The notes: a model not told the origin generated them from the sequence alone. A DNA stretch of 64,000 nucleotides from Haloferula sp. BvORR071 (GCF_000739615.1 NZ_BATP01000030.1:1-64000), one strand, 5' to 3'. Positions 18,355-26,650 are shown, numbered from the stretch's first letter. Made by a program: numbers and translations.

Positions 18355-19551
18355 ATGTTCACGCCGAAGTGGAAGAAAGAGGCGAAGCTCCTACACAAGG
18401 GGGCCAAGAAGTTCCTCCATTACAAGCGGGACCTCCTCAAGCAGGACCGGATCGATGAGATCGAGTCGCGCCGCGCCGATCTGCTCGACGCGATGAAGGC
18501 CGACGATCAGGCGAAGGCCGCGGAGGCTTCCAAGCATCTGCGCGACACCTGTGAGAAGGCGCTCCCGCATTTCCCGCAGCAGAGCGCTTGGGAGGAGAAC
18601 GTGGAGGTCATCTTCGTGGCCTTGGTGGTGGCCCTCGGCCTGCGAGCCTACGTGGTGCAGCCCTTCCGAATCCCCACCAACTCGATGCAGCCGACGCTCA
18701 ACGGGATCAACATCACCGAGCACGACGCCGACGAGAAACCTTGGTTCGGCAAACAGGCGCTCGACTTCGTGCTGCGCGGGCGCTCCTACCAGAACATCGT
18801 TGCCGAGAACGATTGCCACGTGACGAATGTGGAAGACACCTCTTGGTTCCTCTTCACCCGCACGGCGGTCACCTTCTCCGATGGCACCAAGATCAAGATC
18901 GCCGCTCCGGATGGCGAGACCTGCCGCGCGCTGCGGATCCCACGCGATAGTACCCGCAAGGTGATCGAAGCCCACGCCCCAGTCTACAAGAAGGGCCAGG
19001 TGATCTTGAAAGGGACGATCGATGCCGGCGACCTGGTTTTGGTCGACAAATTCTCCTATCACTTCCGCAGTCCGAAGCGCGGCGAGGTGTTCGTATTCGA
19101 CACGCGGGCTATTCCCACCGGCGGTCTCAAGGCCCGCGCGATGGGCGACCAGGCCGACGGTACCCACTACATCAAGCGGCTCGCCGGCGTGCCCGGCGAT
19201 ACCCTGCAGATCCGGCCGCCGGATCTCTACGTGAACGGCAAGATCGCCCAAGAGCCTGGATTCCAGAGAGTTATTAAAGCTGAGGACCTCTACGGCCGGC
19301 TTAACCCGAACGGCTACGAGCTGGCGCGGCCCGATTCGGATTACCCGCAGCCGCTGAAATCCAGCGAGCAGCAATTCAAGCTCAAGTCCGAAGCCCCGCG
19401 GGGCATGCGTGAGTACGCGGCGCTCGGTGATAATACCGGGAATTCGCTGGATTCCCGCTACTGGGGCACGGTCAAGGAGTTCAATCTGGCTGGACCGGCG
19501 CTTTTCTCGCTCTGGCCGATCACCAGTGGCCATTGGGGATTCATCCGTTGA
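18355..19551 (+). CDS. lepB: Signal peptidase I, enlarged form
   Basis: 398 residues. A soluble, charged N-terminal region (1-80) precedes one membrane segment (about 84-101). The catalytic Ser110 is in TNSMQPTL, the catalytic Lys274 in YIKRLAGVPGD, and box E is LGDNTGNSLDSRYWG. The enzyme removes signal peptides from exported proteins. About 100 residues lie between the Ser box and the GDLVLVDKFSYHFR box, much more than in a minimal enzyme. Large LepB proteins are known in this phylum. The next gene begins 63 bp downstream on the same strand. Confidence 0.93.
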   Translation: MFTPKWKKEAKLLHKGAKKFLHYKRDLLKQDRIDEIESRRADLLDAMKADDQAKAAEASKHLRDTCEKALPHFPQQSAWEENVEVIFVALVVALGLRAYVVQPFRIPTNSMQPTLNGINITEHDADEKPWFGKQALDFVLRGRSYQNIVAENDCHVTNVEDTSWFLFTRTAVTFSDGTKIKIAAPDGETCRALRIPRDSTRKVIEAHAPVYKKGQVILKGTIDAGDLVLVDKFSYHFRSPKRGEVFVFDTRAIPTGGLKARAMGDQADGTHYIKRLAGVPGDTLQIRPPDLYVNGKIAQEPGFQRVIKAEDLYGRLNPNGYELARPDSDYPQPLKSSEQQFKLKSEAPRGMREYAALGDNTGNSLDSRYWGTVKEFNLAGPALFSLWPITSGHWGFIR

Positions 19552-19614
19552 TCTTGCGCAAAAGCACGAATGGCGGGACTGGCACTTCACGTGCATCGTA
19601 CCCCACCCCATCCC

Positions 19615-20454
19615 ATGCAGCACGATTCCGCTGAGATCACCAAGCAGGCGAAATCGAACCTCGCGTTCGCACTGCAGATTTTGCCGAAGGAGCGGCGTGA
19701 AGGCATGGTGTCCTTCTACGCTTTCTGCCGGGTCGTGGACGATCTGGCCGACGACCCTGACCGCCCGATCAACGAACGGGAGGCGAGCCTGCTCGCGTGG
19801 AAGGTGGGTCTTGAGAACGGTTTTCCCAATCCCGATCCGCTGCAAGCGGAGGTAGTGGCCCTGATCGAGCGCCACTCGATCCCGGTGCATCTGCTCACCG
19901 CGATCATCGACGGCTGCCTGATGGACTTGCGGCCGCAACGCTTCGGGACTTGGGAGGATCTCTCGCAGTATACCTACAAGGTGGCCTGCGCGGTCGGTCT
20001 GGCCTCGCTGAAGGTTTTCGGCGCCCAGGATCCGGCCTCAGAACGCTACGCAGTGGAGCTGGGCCACGCCCTGCAGCTCACGAACATCCTGCGCGACGTG
20101 GGCGAGGACCTTGCCAATGGCGTGCGGATCTATCTGCCACTCGCCGATTTGGGGCGTTTCCAATACAGCGAGCGCGATCTGATCGGCCGCGTCTATGACG
20201 GCCGCTTCGTGGCGATGATGAACTATCAGGCCGAGCGGGCCGCCTCGTTCTACGCGGAAGCGGTGGCGGCCATGCCGAAAAGCGACGCCAAGGCGCTGGT
20301 GCCGGCGGAGATCATGCGCTCGATCTACCAGACCCTGTTGGAGAAGATGAAGCGCGACGGCTTCAAGGTTTTCGACCGCCGCTACAGCCTCTCGAAAGCG
20401 CGGAAGATGGCGATCTTTTCGAAGCATTTCTTGCGCCTCGGCCCGACGGTCTGA
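19615..20454 (+). CDS. Squalene/phytoene synthase family protein
   Basis: 279 residues from ATG 19615. Two Asp-rich motifs that bind the prenyl diphosphate magnesium ions are present: VDDLADD (41-47) and NILRDVGEDLANG. The length and the sequence AFCRVVDDLADD fit bacterial HpnD/HpnC-like or phytoene synthase-type enzymes that join two farnesyl or geranylgeranyl diphosphates. No desaturase, cyclase or other hopanoid or carotenoid gene is nearby, so the product cannot be decided. The frame is open to 19570, but those residues look non-homologous. Confidence 0.87.
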   Translation: MQHDSAEITKQAKSNLAFALQILPKERREGMVSFYAFCRVVDDLADDPDRPINEREASLLAWKVGLENGFPNPDPLQAEVVALIERHSIPVHLLTAIIDGCLMDLRPQRFGTWEDLSQYTYKVACAVGLASLKVFGAQDPASERYAVELGHALQLTNILRDVGEDLANGVRIYLPLADLGRFQYSERDLIGRVYDGRFVAMMNYQAERAASFYAEAVAAMPKSDAKALVPAEIMRSIYQTLLEKMKRDGFKVFDRRYSLSKARKMAIFSKHFLRLGPTV

Positions 20455-20487
20455 ATATTCCGGCATCCGCACCGTCCGACGGCCGAA

Positions 20488-20958
20488 ATGAAAGTGCTAC
20501 TTTTGCTGCCCTTCGTCCTTGCTGCCAGCTCCTGCATTTATCCGGAGCCCTACACGCAGCAACGGCCTCCGTATCGCCAGGGGAGACCCGGCTATCCCTA
20601 TGGCCAGAATCGCCCGGGACCGCAGGAAGCGCCGGGACCCGACGCCTACGGTGGCGAGACCGGCCGCTACGAGCGCATGGATGGAGGCGGCAACGCTCCC
20701 GGACCCCAAGCGGATTCCCGCCCGACCGCGCCGCGGATCGACGATGATTTCCAACCGGAGGGCAACGCTTCCGCACCCCAGCCGGCCCCGGCACCAGCTC
20801 CGGCCCCGAAGAAGGAGTATCCCTTCGGCAAGACGAGTTCGAAGCCCGGTTATGTGGTCAGCCCTTACGCCCCGTATAACGAGCTCGATCTGAACGGCAT
20901 CAAGAGCGGAGCCTTGGCCAAGGACCCCTCGAACGGGAAGATCTTCCGGGTGCCTTGA
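20488..20958 (+). CDS. Pro-rich lipoprotein with conserved C-terminal motif
   Basis: 156 residues. The signal sequence ends in a lipobox (AASSC, Cys16), followed by a low-complexity region rich in Pro, Gly, Tyr and Arg (about 17-110). A more ordered tail begins at VVSPYAPYNELDLNGIKSG and ends with DPSNGKIFRVP. I recall similar tails in other verrucomicrobial lipoproteins, but cannot check this. No function is known. The stop overlaps the next start (TGATG), so the two genes are probably coupled. Confidence 0.75.
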   Translation: MKVLLLLPFVLAASSCIYPEPYTQQRPPYRQGRPGYPYGQNRPGPQEAPGPDAYGGETGRYERMDGGGNAPGPQADSRPTAPRIDDDFQPEGNASAPQPAPAPAPAPKKEYPFGKTSSKPGYVVSPYAPYNELDLNGIKSGALAKDPSNGKIFRVP

Positions 20959-21497
20959 TGCGCGCTGCGGCTCTGGTCTTCTCGATGGCCTGCCTGACGG
21001 CATCTGCCCGGGCGGACTTGGAGTGGCACGAGTTCGATCACGACGCGAAACTGCACATCGGTGAGCTGAGTGTGACCGTGGAGGGCCGCGAGGTCCCGGA
21101 TGCTGCCTTCAAGGAGGATCATCTCCTGCTCACCGTGCAGAAGCCCGGCGGCAAGCCCCACGAGCTTTGGCTCAATTCGACCTATGCCAGCGGAGCGGTG
21201 GCGGTCCACGGGAACTACCTGCTCGTGGAATATGGCATCGGGCGCGGCACCTTCGCACGGGTGAGGCACGTGAAGATCCTGAATCTGGATGGCGGGCTGG
21301 AAGAACTCGCGGACGGGCAGCGCTCCTACTACCTGCCAACGGACCATGATCCAGAGGAAGTGATCTATCAGATCGATGTGAAGGAGGAGGAGCACCGCAG
21401 CGTGTTGACTTTCACGCTTCCCGCGGCCCGACCCGGCCTGCCTGCCGAGAAGGTGGTGGCGATCCGGAACGAAAGCCGGATCGTTCCCGGCAGGTAA
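20958..21497 (+). CDS. Exported protein of unknown function
   Basis: 179 residues from ATG 20958, overlapping the previous stop by one base; a TTG just upstream is less likely. A signal peptide (about 1-21, ending ASARA) is followed by a beta-rich domain with no motif I recognise. It is probably co-translated with the upstream Pro-rich lipoprotein, suggesting that the two act together at the cell envelope. Confidence 0.65.
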   Translation: MRAAALVFSMACLTASARADLEWHEFDHDAKLHIGELSVTVEGREVPDAAFKEDHLLLTVQKPGGKPHELWLNSTYASGAVAVHGNYLLVEYGIGRGTFARVRHVKILNLDGGLEELADGQRSYYLPTDHDPEEVIYQIDVKEEEHRSVLTFTLPAARPGLPAEKVVAIRNESRIVPGR

Positions 21498-21589
21498 TGT
21501 GGCGGCCGCATCGGCCCGGGTTGCAGTGCGGCCTTTATATTTCGCGATCTTGCACCCGGCGCTAAAGCCGGAAGACTTACCCCAATCGA

Positions 21590-22447
21590 ATGAGAACATC
21601 CTGGCTCCTCCTCATGAGCTGTGCCACCGCGCTCGCCGCGGATCCTCCGGCCCAGACCTTCCAGACCAATTGCTCCGCCTGCCATTCCGTGGATCACGTG
21701 CTGGTGGGCCCCTCGCTGGTGGAGGTCGCGGGGATCTATCGCAACAATCCCGACGGCTTCGTGCAGTGGTGCCTGAAGCCGGAGCACAAGCGCGATGGCT
21801 TTGTGGATATGCCCTCGATGGCGCATCTGGGAGAGCCGGCGCTGCGCGAGCTGCACGCCTATGTGATCGCCGAGGCCAGCGGCAAGAAGGAGCAGGCCAA
21901 GTCCGACACGGATCCCTTCGCCGCGCCCGCCGGCACGGTCCGCCGCCCGCAGGTGATGCGGATCTTCATGCCGGATGCCTCGCCGGCGGCCATCGCGGTG
22001 GCACTGCCGGGTGATCTGTCGTTCTGCTTCGATGCCTCCGAGTGCCGCCTGCGCTATGTGTGGAAGGGCGGCTTCATCGATGGCTGGCCCTACTTCAAGG
22101 CCAATGGCAGCTCGCTGGCGAAGATCGATGGCAAGGTGGTGTATCACGAGGAGTCGCGGCCTTTCTCGTTCGGGAGCGACAAGACCTTTGTCAGCAAGTT
22201 CCTCGGCTATCGCACCGGCAAAGATGGCATTCCCACCTTCCGCTACCGGATCCAGTCGGGAGCGACAGTAGAGGAGACCATCCGGCCTCTTCCCGACGGC
22301 CAGGGAATCGAGCGGAACTTCACCGGCGAGGGCATCATGTTCTCCGAGGACCAGCCGAAAGACGCGGAGGGCACGTCGAACACCAGAGTCTATCTCCCTA
22401 CGCCGCAACAACCCAATTCCGTCAACCTCACCACCCGCTGGAAATGA
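21590..22447 (+). CDS. Exported cytochrome c domain protein
   Basis: 285 residues. A signal peptide (1-17) leads to a class I cytochrome c domain with haem motif CSACH (28-32) and a Met-containing DMPSM that may give the distal ligand. The C-terminal 170 residues form a beta-rich domain of unknown role. The stop overlaps the next start as ATGA. In related bacteria such domains are often coupled to sugar dehydrogenase propellers, as here with the next gene, so this is probably the electron acceptor of that enzyme. Confidence 0.8.
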   Translation: MRTSWLLLMSCATALAADPPAQTFQTNCSACHSVDHVLVGPSLVEVAGIYRNNPDGFVQWCLKPEHKRDGFVDMPSMAHLGEPALRELHAYVIAEASGKKEQAKSDTDPFAAPAGTVRRPQVMRIFMPDASPAAIAVALPGDLSFCFDASECRLRYVWKGGFIDGWPYFKANGSSLAKIDGKVVYHEESRPFSFGSDKTFVSKFLGYRTGKDGIPTFRYRIQSGATVEETIRPLPDGQGIERNFTGEGIMFSEDQPKDAEGTSNTRVYLPTPQQPNSVNLTTRWK

Positions 22448-23937
22448 TACGGCATCTCTCTTACTTCGCCGCGCTGACGCTTGGTGCTTCCGCGGCCAGC
22501 TTCCAGATCGACCGGCTGCCGAACCCTTCGGGCGTGGACCCGCAGATCGGCGGGGTGGCCGCGCTGCCGGATGGCAGGGTGGCCGCGGTCTTCCATCGCG
22601 GTGAGCTGATGTTCTTCGATCCTGCCACGCAGAAGTGGTCGAAGTTCGCCGAAGGCTTGCAGGAGCCGCTGGGCATCCTCGCGGAGTCGCCATCCACCTT
22701 CGTGGTGATGCAGCGCGCCGAGTTGACGAGGATCAAGGATAGTGATGGTGATGGAAAGGCCGACGAATATGAGACCATCTATGATGGTTTCGGGATGAGC
22801 GGGAACTACCACGAGTTCGCCTTCGGTCCCGCGAAGGGGCCGGATGGCTTCTACTACATCTCGCTCAATCTCGGCTCAAATGGCGCCGGCGTGCGCGAGG
22901 AGGTCCGCGGCAAGTGGTCGGATCTCGGCGTGCTCGATTTCAAGCAAATGGTCAACGACCCGAACTGGGGCAAGCGCAGCAAGGATGCGGGCCGCATGTA
23001 TTCGCGTGTGCCCTATCGCGGCTGGGTGATGAAGGTCTCGCCCGACGGCAAGTCGGTGGAGCCCTTCGCCTGCGGCTTCCGCTCGCCGGAGGGCATTGGC
23101 TTCGATCCCCAGGGCAATCTGTTAGTCACGGACAACGAGGGCGACTGGCGTGGGACCTCACCACTGCATGTGGTGAAGCGCGGCAGCTTCAATGGCCACC
23201 CGGCCTCGCTGGTATGGCGGGAAGGCTGGGACAAGGGCGATCCGCGGATGCTGCCAGTGCCGGAATTGGATGCGATGCGCAACAAGGAAACCGGCCGCTT
23301 CCCACAGGGTGACCTCGCCAACTCCCCTACCCAGCCGGTGATCTTCCCGGCATCGTGGGGTCCTTATGCGGGTCAGATGGTCTTCGGTGAGATGAACCAA
23401 AACCGGATGGTGCGCTACATCCCGGACGATGTCGGTGGCTTCCGCCAGTGCGCGCTGTTGCCGATGTTCGACGGCACGGCCTTAGGCAATGGCAACCACC
23501 GCCTGAGCTTCGGCCCCGATGGCGGGCTGTGGGTCGGCAAGACGCACCTTTCATGGGCGGGTGCCGAGGGCTTGGTGAAGATCACGCCGAAGGACATTGA
23601 TACGGCCTTCATCGTGACCTCCGTGAAGCTGGAGAAGGCGGGCGACAAGCAGGCCTTCCGGATCCACTTCAGCCAGCCGGTATCGGCGGGCGCGGATGGC
23701 ATCGCGGGGAATCGCTTCAGCTACCTCTATCGCCAGGACTACGGTTCGCCGAAGATCGATGAGGCGGCGCTGGCTTTCGGGGCACCGCAGCTTTCCGAGG
23801 ACAAGCGTGAGATTGTCCTGCCGCTTGAGGCGAAGCAGGGCGCGATTCATCGGATTGACCTCGCGAAGTTGCGGGCCGTGGATGGCTCGGCGCTCGAAGG
23901 GAGTGTGCTCTACTATCAGGCGACCATGCTGCCGTAG
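22444..23937 (+). CDS. Exported beta-propeller protein, putative sugar dehydrogenase-like
   Basis: 497 residues from ATG 22444, which overlaps the preceding stop (ATGA). A signal peptide (1-18) precedes a six-bladed-propeller-type region with the calcium-like DSDGDGKAD, GFRSPEGIGFDPQGNLLVTD and RLSFGPDGGLWVG. This resembles the dehydrogenase half of PVC-type haem proteins, here encoded apart from its cytochrome. The C-terminal part (about 365-495) is an Ig-like beta domain. The substrate is unknown. Confidence 0.75.
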   Translation: MIRHLSYFAALTLGASAASFQIDRLPNPSGVDPQIGGVAALPDGRVAAVFHRGELMFFDPATQKWSKFAEGLQEPLGILAESPSTFVVMQRAELTRIKDSDGDGKADEYETIYDGFGMSGNYHEFAFGPAKGPDGFYYISLNLGSNGAGVREEVRGKWSDLGVLDFKQMVNDPNWGKRSKDAGRMYSRVPYRGWVMKVSPDGKSVEPFACGFRSPEGIGFDPQGNLLVTDNEGDWRGTSPLHVVKRGSFNGHPASLVWREGWDKGDPRMLPVPELDAMRNKETGRFPQGDLANSPTQPVIFPASWGPYAGQMVFGEMNQNRMVRYIPDDVGGFRQCALLPMFDGTALGNGNHRLSFGPDGGLWVGKTHLSWAGAEGLVKITPKDIDTAFIVTSVKLEKAGDKQAFRIHFSQPVSAGADGIAGNRFSYLYRQDYGSPKIDEAALAFGAPQLSEDKREIVLPLEAKQGAIHRIDLAKLRAVDGSALEGSVLYYQATMLP

Positions 23938-23948
23938 TCACTCTTCTA

Positions 23949-24017
23949 TCGTCCCTTTGGGACGAAGGATGAGCCGGCGCGTTCGCTTGAAGAATCCTGA
24001 GAGGAGCTTTGCCTCTC
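23949..24017 (+). repeat. Tandem short hairpins between dehydrogenase gene and punA
   Basis: Two perfect stem-loops lie in the 106-bp gap. The first is TCGTCCC-TTT-GGGACGA (23949-23965). The second has stems GAGAGG (23999-24004) and CCTCTC (24012-24017). They could form a terminator region, although no long T-run follows. The style, a short palindrome around TTT, resembles a degenerate dispersed repeat also seen near 58431-58560. Confidence 0.45.
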
Positions 24018-24043
24018 GCGGCCGCTTCATTCAGATTCCGGCC

Positions 24044-24793
24044 ATGGCAGATCTGGTAGGCATCGTTCTCGGCTCGGGCCTCGGGCCGCTCGCGGACCGC
24101 GTGGTGGTGGAGCGCACGACCGGCTTCGCGGAGGTCGGGCTTCCCGTCTCGAAGGTGAAGGGCCATGCCGGGCGCTTCCTCTTCGGCAAGCTTGGCGGAC
24201 AATCCGTGATCGTCATGCAGGGCAGGGTGCATCTCTACGAAGGCCATGATGCCAAGGCGCTAACCGCCGGGGTGCGCTGGATGCATGAGCAAGGAGTCCG
24301 TCACCTGATCCTGACCAATGCCGCGGGATCGCTCGATCCGGGCATGGAGCCGGGCTCATGGATGATGCTCTCCGACCACTTGAATCTGACCGGCACCTCG
24401 CCGCTGGAAGGTGGGCCGAACTTCGTGGACATGACGGAGGTCTATGAGATCAAGGCACGCGAGGGCTTCCGCGCGCTGGCGGGAAAGCTGGGGATCGAGC
24501 TGCATGAAGGCGTCTATGCCGGGCTACGGGGACCGCAGTACGAAACCCCGGCGGAGATCCGCATGCTGCAGACCATGGGCGCGAATGCAGTCGGCATGAG
24601 CACCGTGCTCGAGGCACTGCAAGCCCGCGCCCTGGGGATCAAGGTGAGTGCCTTCTCCTGCCTTACCAATTGGGGTGCCGGCATGGGTGCCACGAATCTG
24701 GATCACGCCGAGGTGATCGAGACGGGAGCTGCCGCTGCAGCGGCGATGATGAGCTTGTTAGAGGCATGGTGCGCGGGGAATTGGGAAAGCTGA
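24044..24793 (+). CDS. punA: Purine-nucleoside phosphorylase
   Basis: 249 residues. The N-terminal GSGLG phosphate-binding loop is followed by KVKGHAGRFLFGKLGG, the family motif HLILTNAAGSLDPGMEPGSW, YAGLRGPQYETPAEI, and GMSTVLEALQARALG. These mark the trimeric type I PNP/MTAP family; GATNLDHAEV near the C-terminus favours PNP over MTA phosphorylase. It releases the base from purine nucleosides using phosphate. ATG 24044 is chosen because homology starts there; the longer open frame crosses the upstream hairpins. Confidence 0.92.
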   Translation: MADLVGIVLGSGLGPLADRVVVERTTGFAEVGLPVSKVKGHAGRFLFGKLGGQSVIVMQGRVHLYEGHDAKALTAGVRWMHEQGVRHLILTNAAGSLDPGMEPGSWMMLSDHLNLTGTSPLEGGPNFVDMTEVYEIKAREGFRALAGKLGIELHEGVYAGLRGPQYETPAEIRMLQTMGANAVGMSTVLEALQARALGIKVSAFSCLTNWGAGMGATNLDHAEVIETGAAAAAAMMSLLEAWCAGNWES

Positions 24794-24809
24794 TCTCTGA
24801 CCGGGTGCC

Positions 24810-24911
24810 CACTGGGTGCGCCGACTTCAGTCGGCCTGCCAAGTTTCAGTCTCCCTTTTCCGTTTCGTGCTTTGGGGCCAATCGGGCCGACTAAAGTCGG
24901 CGCACCCAGTG
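24810..24911. repeat. Inverted repeat with self-complementary arms
   Basis: Two 27-bp arms (24810-24836 and 24885-24911) are inverted copies matching at 26 of 27 positions, separated by 48 bp. Each arm contains its own palindrome GCCGACTTCAGTCGGC (or TTTA centre on the other side), so the element could form either one long hairpin or two short ones. It lies 16 bp after punA and before the bPH2 pair. No coding capacity is seen. Confidence 0.8.
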
Positions 24912-25018
24912 TCCTTGCCCGGAACCTTCAGGCACTGTGGAAACATCTCCCTGTTTTCCACCGCCGCCACAGCCGGTAGGAGTTGCCGCCACCCCGCGTT
25001 TCCTGTTGGAATGCGATT

Positions 25019-25573
25019 GTGCCTGCTGAAGCAAACTCCGGCATCTTCGCGCTTGAGCGTCCCCACCCTTCCCTGTGGAAGCTCTATCTGATCCGTTGCA
25101 TCCTGACCGGGCCGGGCATCCTGATCGCGCTACCCTATCACTTCTTCCGCTACCAGACGCTGCGCTACCGCTTCGACGAGGAAGGGATCCACATGAAGGT
25201 CGGCATCCTCTTCCGCCGCGAGGTGAACCTGACCTACGCCCGGATCCAGGACATCCACCTCAGCTCCGGCTTCATCCAGCGCTGGCTGGGCCTGGCGGAC
25301 GTGCAGGTGCAGACCGCCTCCGGCAATGCCGGTGCCGAGCTGGTGATCGAAGGCTTCAAGGAATTCGAGGCGATCCGCGATTTCCTCTACTCGCGGATGC
25401 GTGGGGCCCGCGGCGATCTGCGTCCCGCCTCATCCCCGGCATTGGCCACTGCGCCTCCTCAGGAAGCCGTGGGCAGCGGTGCCATCGAGTTACTGCTGCA
25501 GATCCGCGACGAACTGCGCCAGACTCGCGAAGCGCTGGAAGCCCGCCAACCCTCGCCTCCCTCCGATGTATAG
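25019..25573 (+). CDS. bPH2-domain (YdbS-like) membrane protein
   Basis: About 184 residues from GTG 25019; TTG 24983 is another in-frame start. One hydrophobic stretch (LYLIRCILTGPGILIALPYH) is followed by a bacterial PH domain with the signature YRFDEEGIHMKVGILFRREV and YARIQDIHLSSGFIQRWLGL. The C-terminal 40 residues are Ala/Pro-rich and then predicted helical. Its end overlaps the next gene by 8 bp. Function is unknown; bPH2 proteins are small membrane-associated scaffolds. Confidence 0.75.
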   Translation: MPAEANSGIFALERPHPSLWKLYLIRCILTGPGILIALPYHFFRYQTLRYRFDEEGIHMKVGILFRREVNLTYARIQDIHLSSGFIQRWLGLADVQVQTASGNAGAELVIEGFKEFEAIRDFLYSRMRGARGDLRPASSPALATAPPQEAVGSGAIELLLQIRDELRQTREALEARQPSPPSDV

Positions 25574-26336
25574 CGCCTTCCGCCAACTCGCCGAACGCTG
25601 GCTGCGCATCCCGCCCGAGCCCGAGGCACCGCCGGGCGACGAATCGAGCGCGCGGGTCTTCCGCGCCGCGCCGAAGTACCTGCAATACCTGAAGGTGCTC
25701 TGGGGCATCGGCACGGCCTTCTCGGCGATCCTGGCGCTGATTCCGCTCGCGATCATCCTGGGAGTGATCTTCGGGTCGCCCGGCAGTGCCGCGGGCGATG
25801 GCATGATCGCAGTGATGATCGTGGTGGAGATCCTGCTTATCGCTTCGCTCGTGGCCCACGCCTTGTTCCGCCTGGCGATCGTTCATCTCGATTTCGAGAA
25901 GCGCTGGTATCTGGTCACCGACCGTAGCCTGCGGATCCGCGAGGGCGTGACCAATGTGCGCGAGATCACCTTTACCTTCGCCAACATCCAGAATCTCTCG
26001 GTCACCCAAGGCCCGATCCAGCGGATGCTGGGCATCGCCGACCTGAAGGTGGAAACCGCCGGAGGAGGTGCCGTGACTGCCACCAGCCAGCATCAGACGG
26101 TCGGTCTCAATCTCCACACCGCCTACTTCCGCGGCATCGACAATGCGGAGGAGGTGAAGAACCTGATCGCGGCACGGATGCGCGGCCACAAGGACAGCGG
26201 CCTAGGGGATCGCGATGATCACCACCACTCCGCTCCGCCCGCGCTTCCTGCAGCAAACGGGCTCGCGTTCAATGCGGCCCTGGAAGAAGTCCTGGCCGAG
26301 GCCCGGGCACTGCGACAAGCGGCGGCATCACGCTGA
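25566..26336 (+). CDS. Second bPH2-domain membrane protein
   Basis: 256 residues from ATG 25566. Two hydrophobic segments (about 45-70 and 80-103) precede a bPH2 domain with WYLVTDRSLRIREG and FANIQNLSVTQGPIQRMLGI, the same pattern as the previous gene. A His-rich linker (DDHHHS) and a C-terminal helix (about 230-256) resembling the end of the upstream protein follow. The 8-bp overlap and shared domain suggest an old duplication and a heteromeric complex. Confidence 0.78.
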   Translation: MYSAFRQLAERWLRIPPEPEAPPGDESSARVFRAAPKYLQYLKVLWGIGTAFSAILALIPLAIILGVIFGSPGSAAGDGMIAVMIVVEILLIASLVAHALFRLAIVHLDFEKRWYLVTDRSLRIREGVTNVREITFTFANIQNLSVTQGPIQRMLGIADLKVETAGGGAVTATSQHQTVGLNLHTAYFRGIDNAEEVKNLIAARMRGHKDSGLGDRDDHHHSAPPALPAANGLAFNAALEEVLAEARALRQAAASR

Positions 26337-26341
26337 TACAA

Positions 26342-26593
26342 TCAATGGCTCGTCCGGCGGCGATTGCGCCAGATGAGCAAGGCACCGGCAACGGCGATCA
26401 CCTGGAAGGGCACCTGCGGCTCCGGAACGGTATCGACGGGTGCCTCCTTGGCAATGACCTCCACTCCTGGCTGAGGCTTCGCCGCGGAGACCGTGTCAGC
26501 GGGAGCGGCGAGGGACAACGCGCCTAACAGCATAGCGACCCGGATCCCGGTGGAACCAAGGCGGGCAAAAGTGAAAGGGAGGGCGGGGCGCAT
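26342..26593 (-). CDS. Short PEP-CTERM sorting-domain protein
   Basis: 83 residues from ATG 26593. An N-terminal signal peptide ends near residue 30-38. The C-terminus is a textbook PEP-CTERM signal: VPEP at 56-59, a membrane segment (62-74) and a basic end (RNRRR, 76-80). Such proteins are processed by an exosortase, which is not in this window. The mature part would be only about 25 residues, so it may serve as a tether or surface peptide. An upstream in-frame start gives 107 residues but overlaps the putative promoter. Confidence 0.65.
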   Translation of the reverse strand: MRPALPFTFARLGSTGIRVAMLLGALSLAAPADTVSAAKPQPGVEVIAKEAPVDTVPEPQVPFQVIAVAGALLIWRNRRRTSH

Positions 26594-26622
26594 CGGGCAG
26601 CAGCAGTCAAAGACCACCCGGG

Positions 26623-26650
26623 CTAATAAACATTTCCTAATAAAACCCAA
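26623..26650 (-). promoter_or_regulatory. Possible promoter of the PEP-CTERM gene
   Basis: On the minus strand TTGGGT (26645-26650) and TATTAG (26623-26628) are 16 bases apart in an AT-rich island in otherwise GC-rich DNA. The start codon chosen at 26593 lies about 23 bases after the expected start site. The match to sigma-70 consensus is partial. Confidence 0.3.

Noticed and set aside
17088..18458. 456-codon open frame antisense to the EamA transporter and running into lepB
   Set aside because: The composition is rich in Gln, Arg, His and Gly with no domain; both real genes have clear families.
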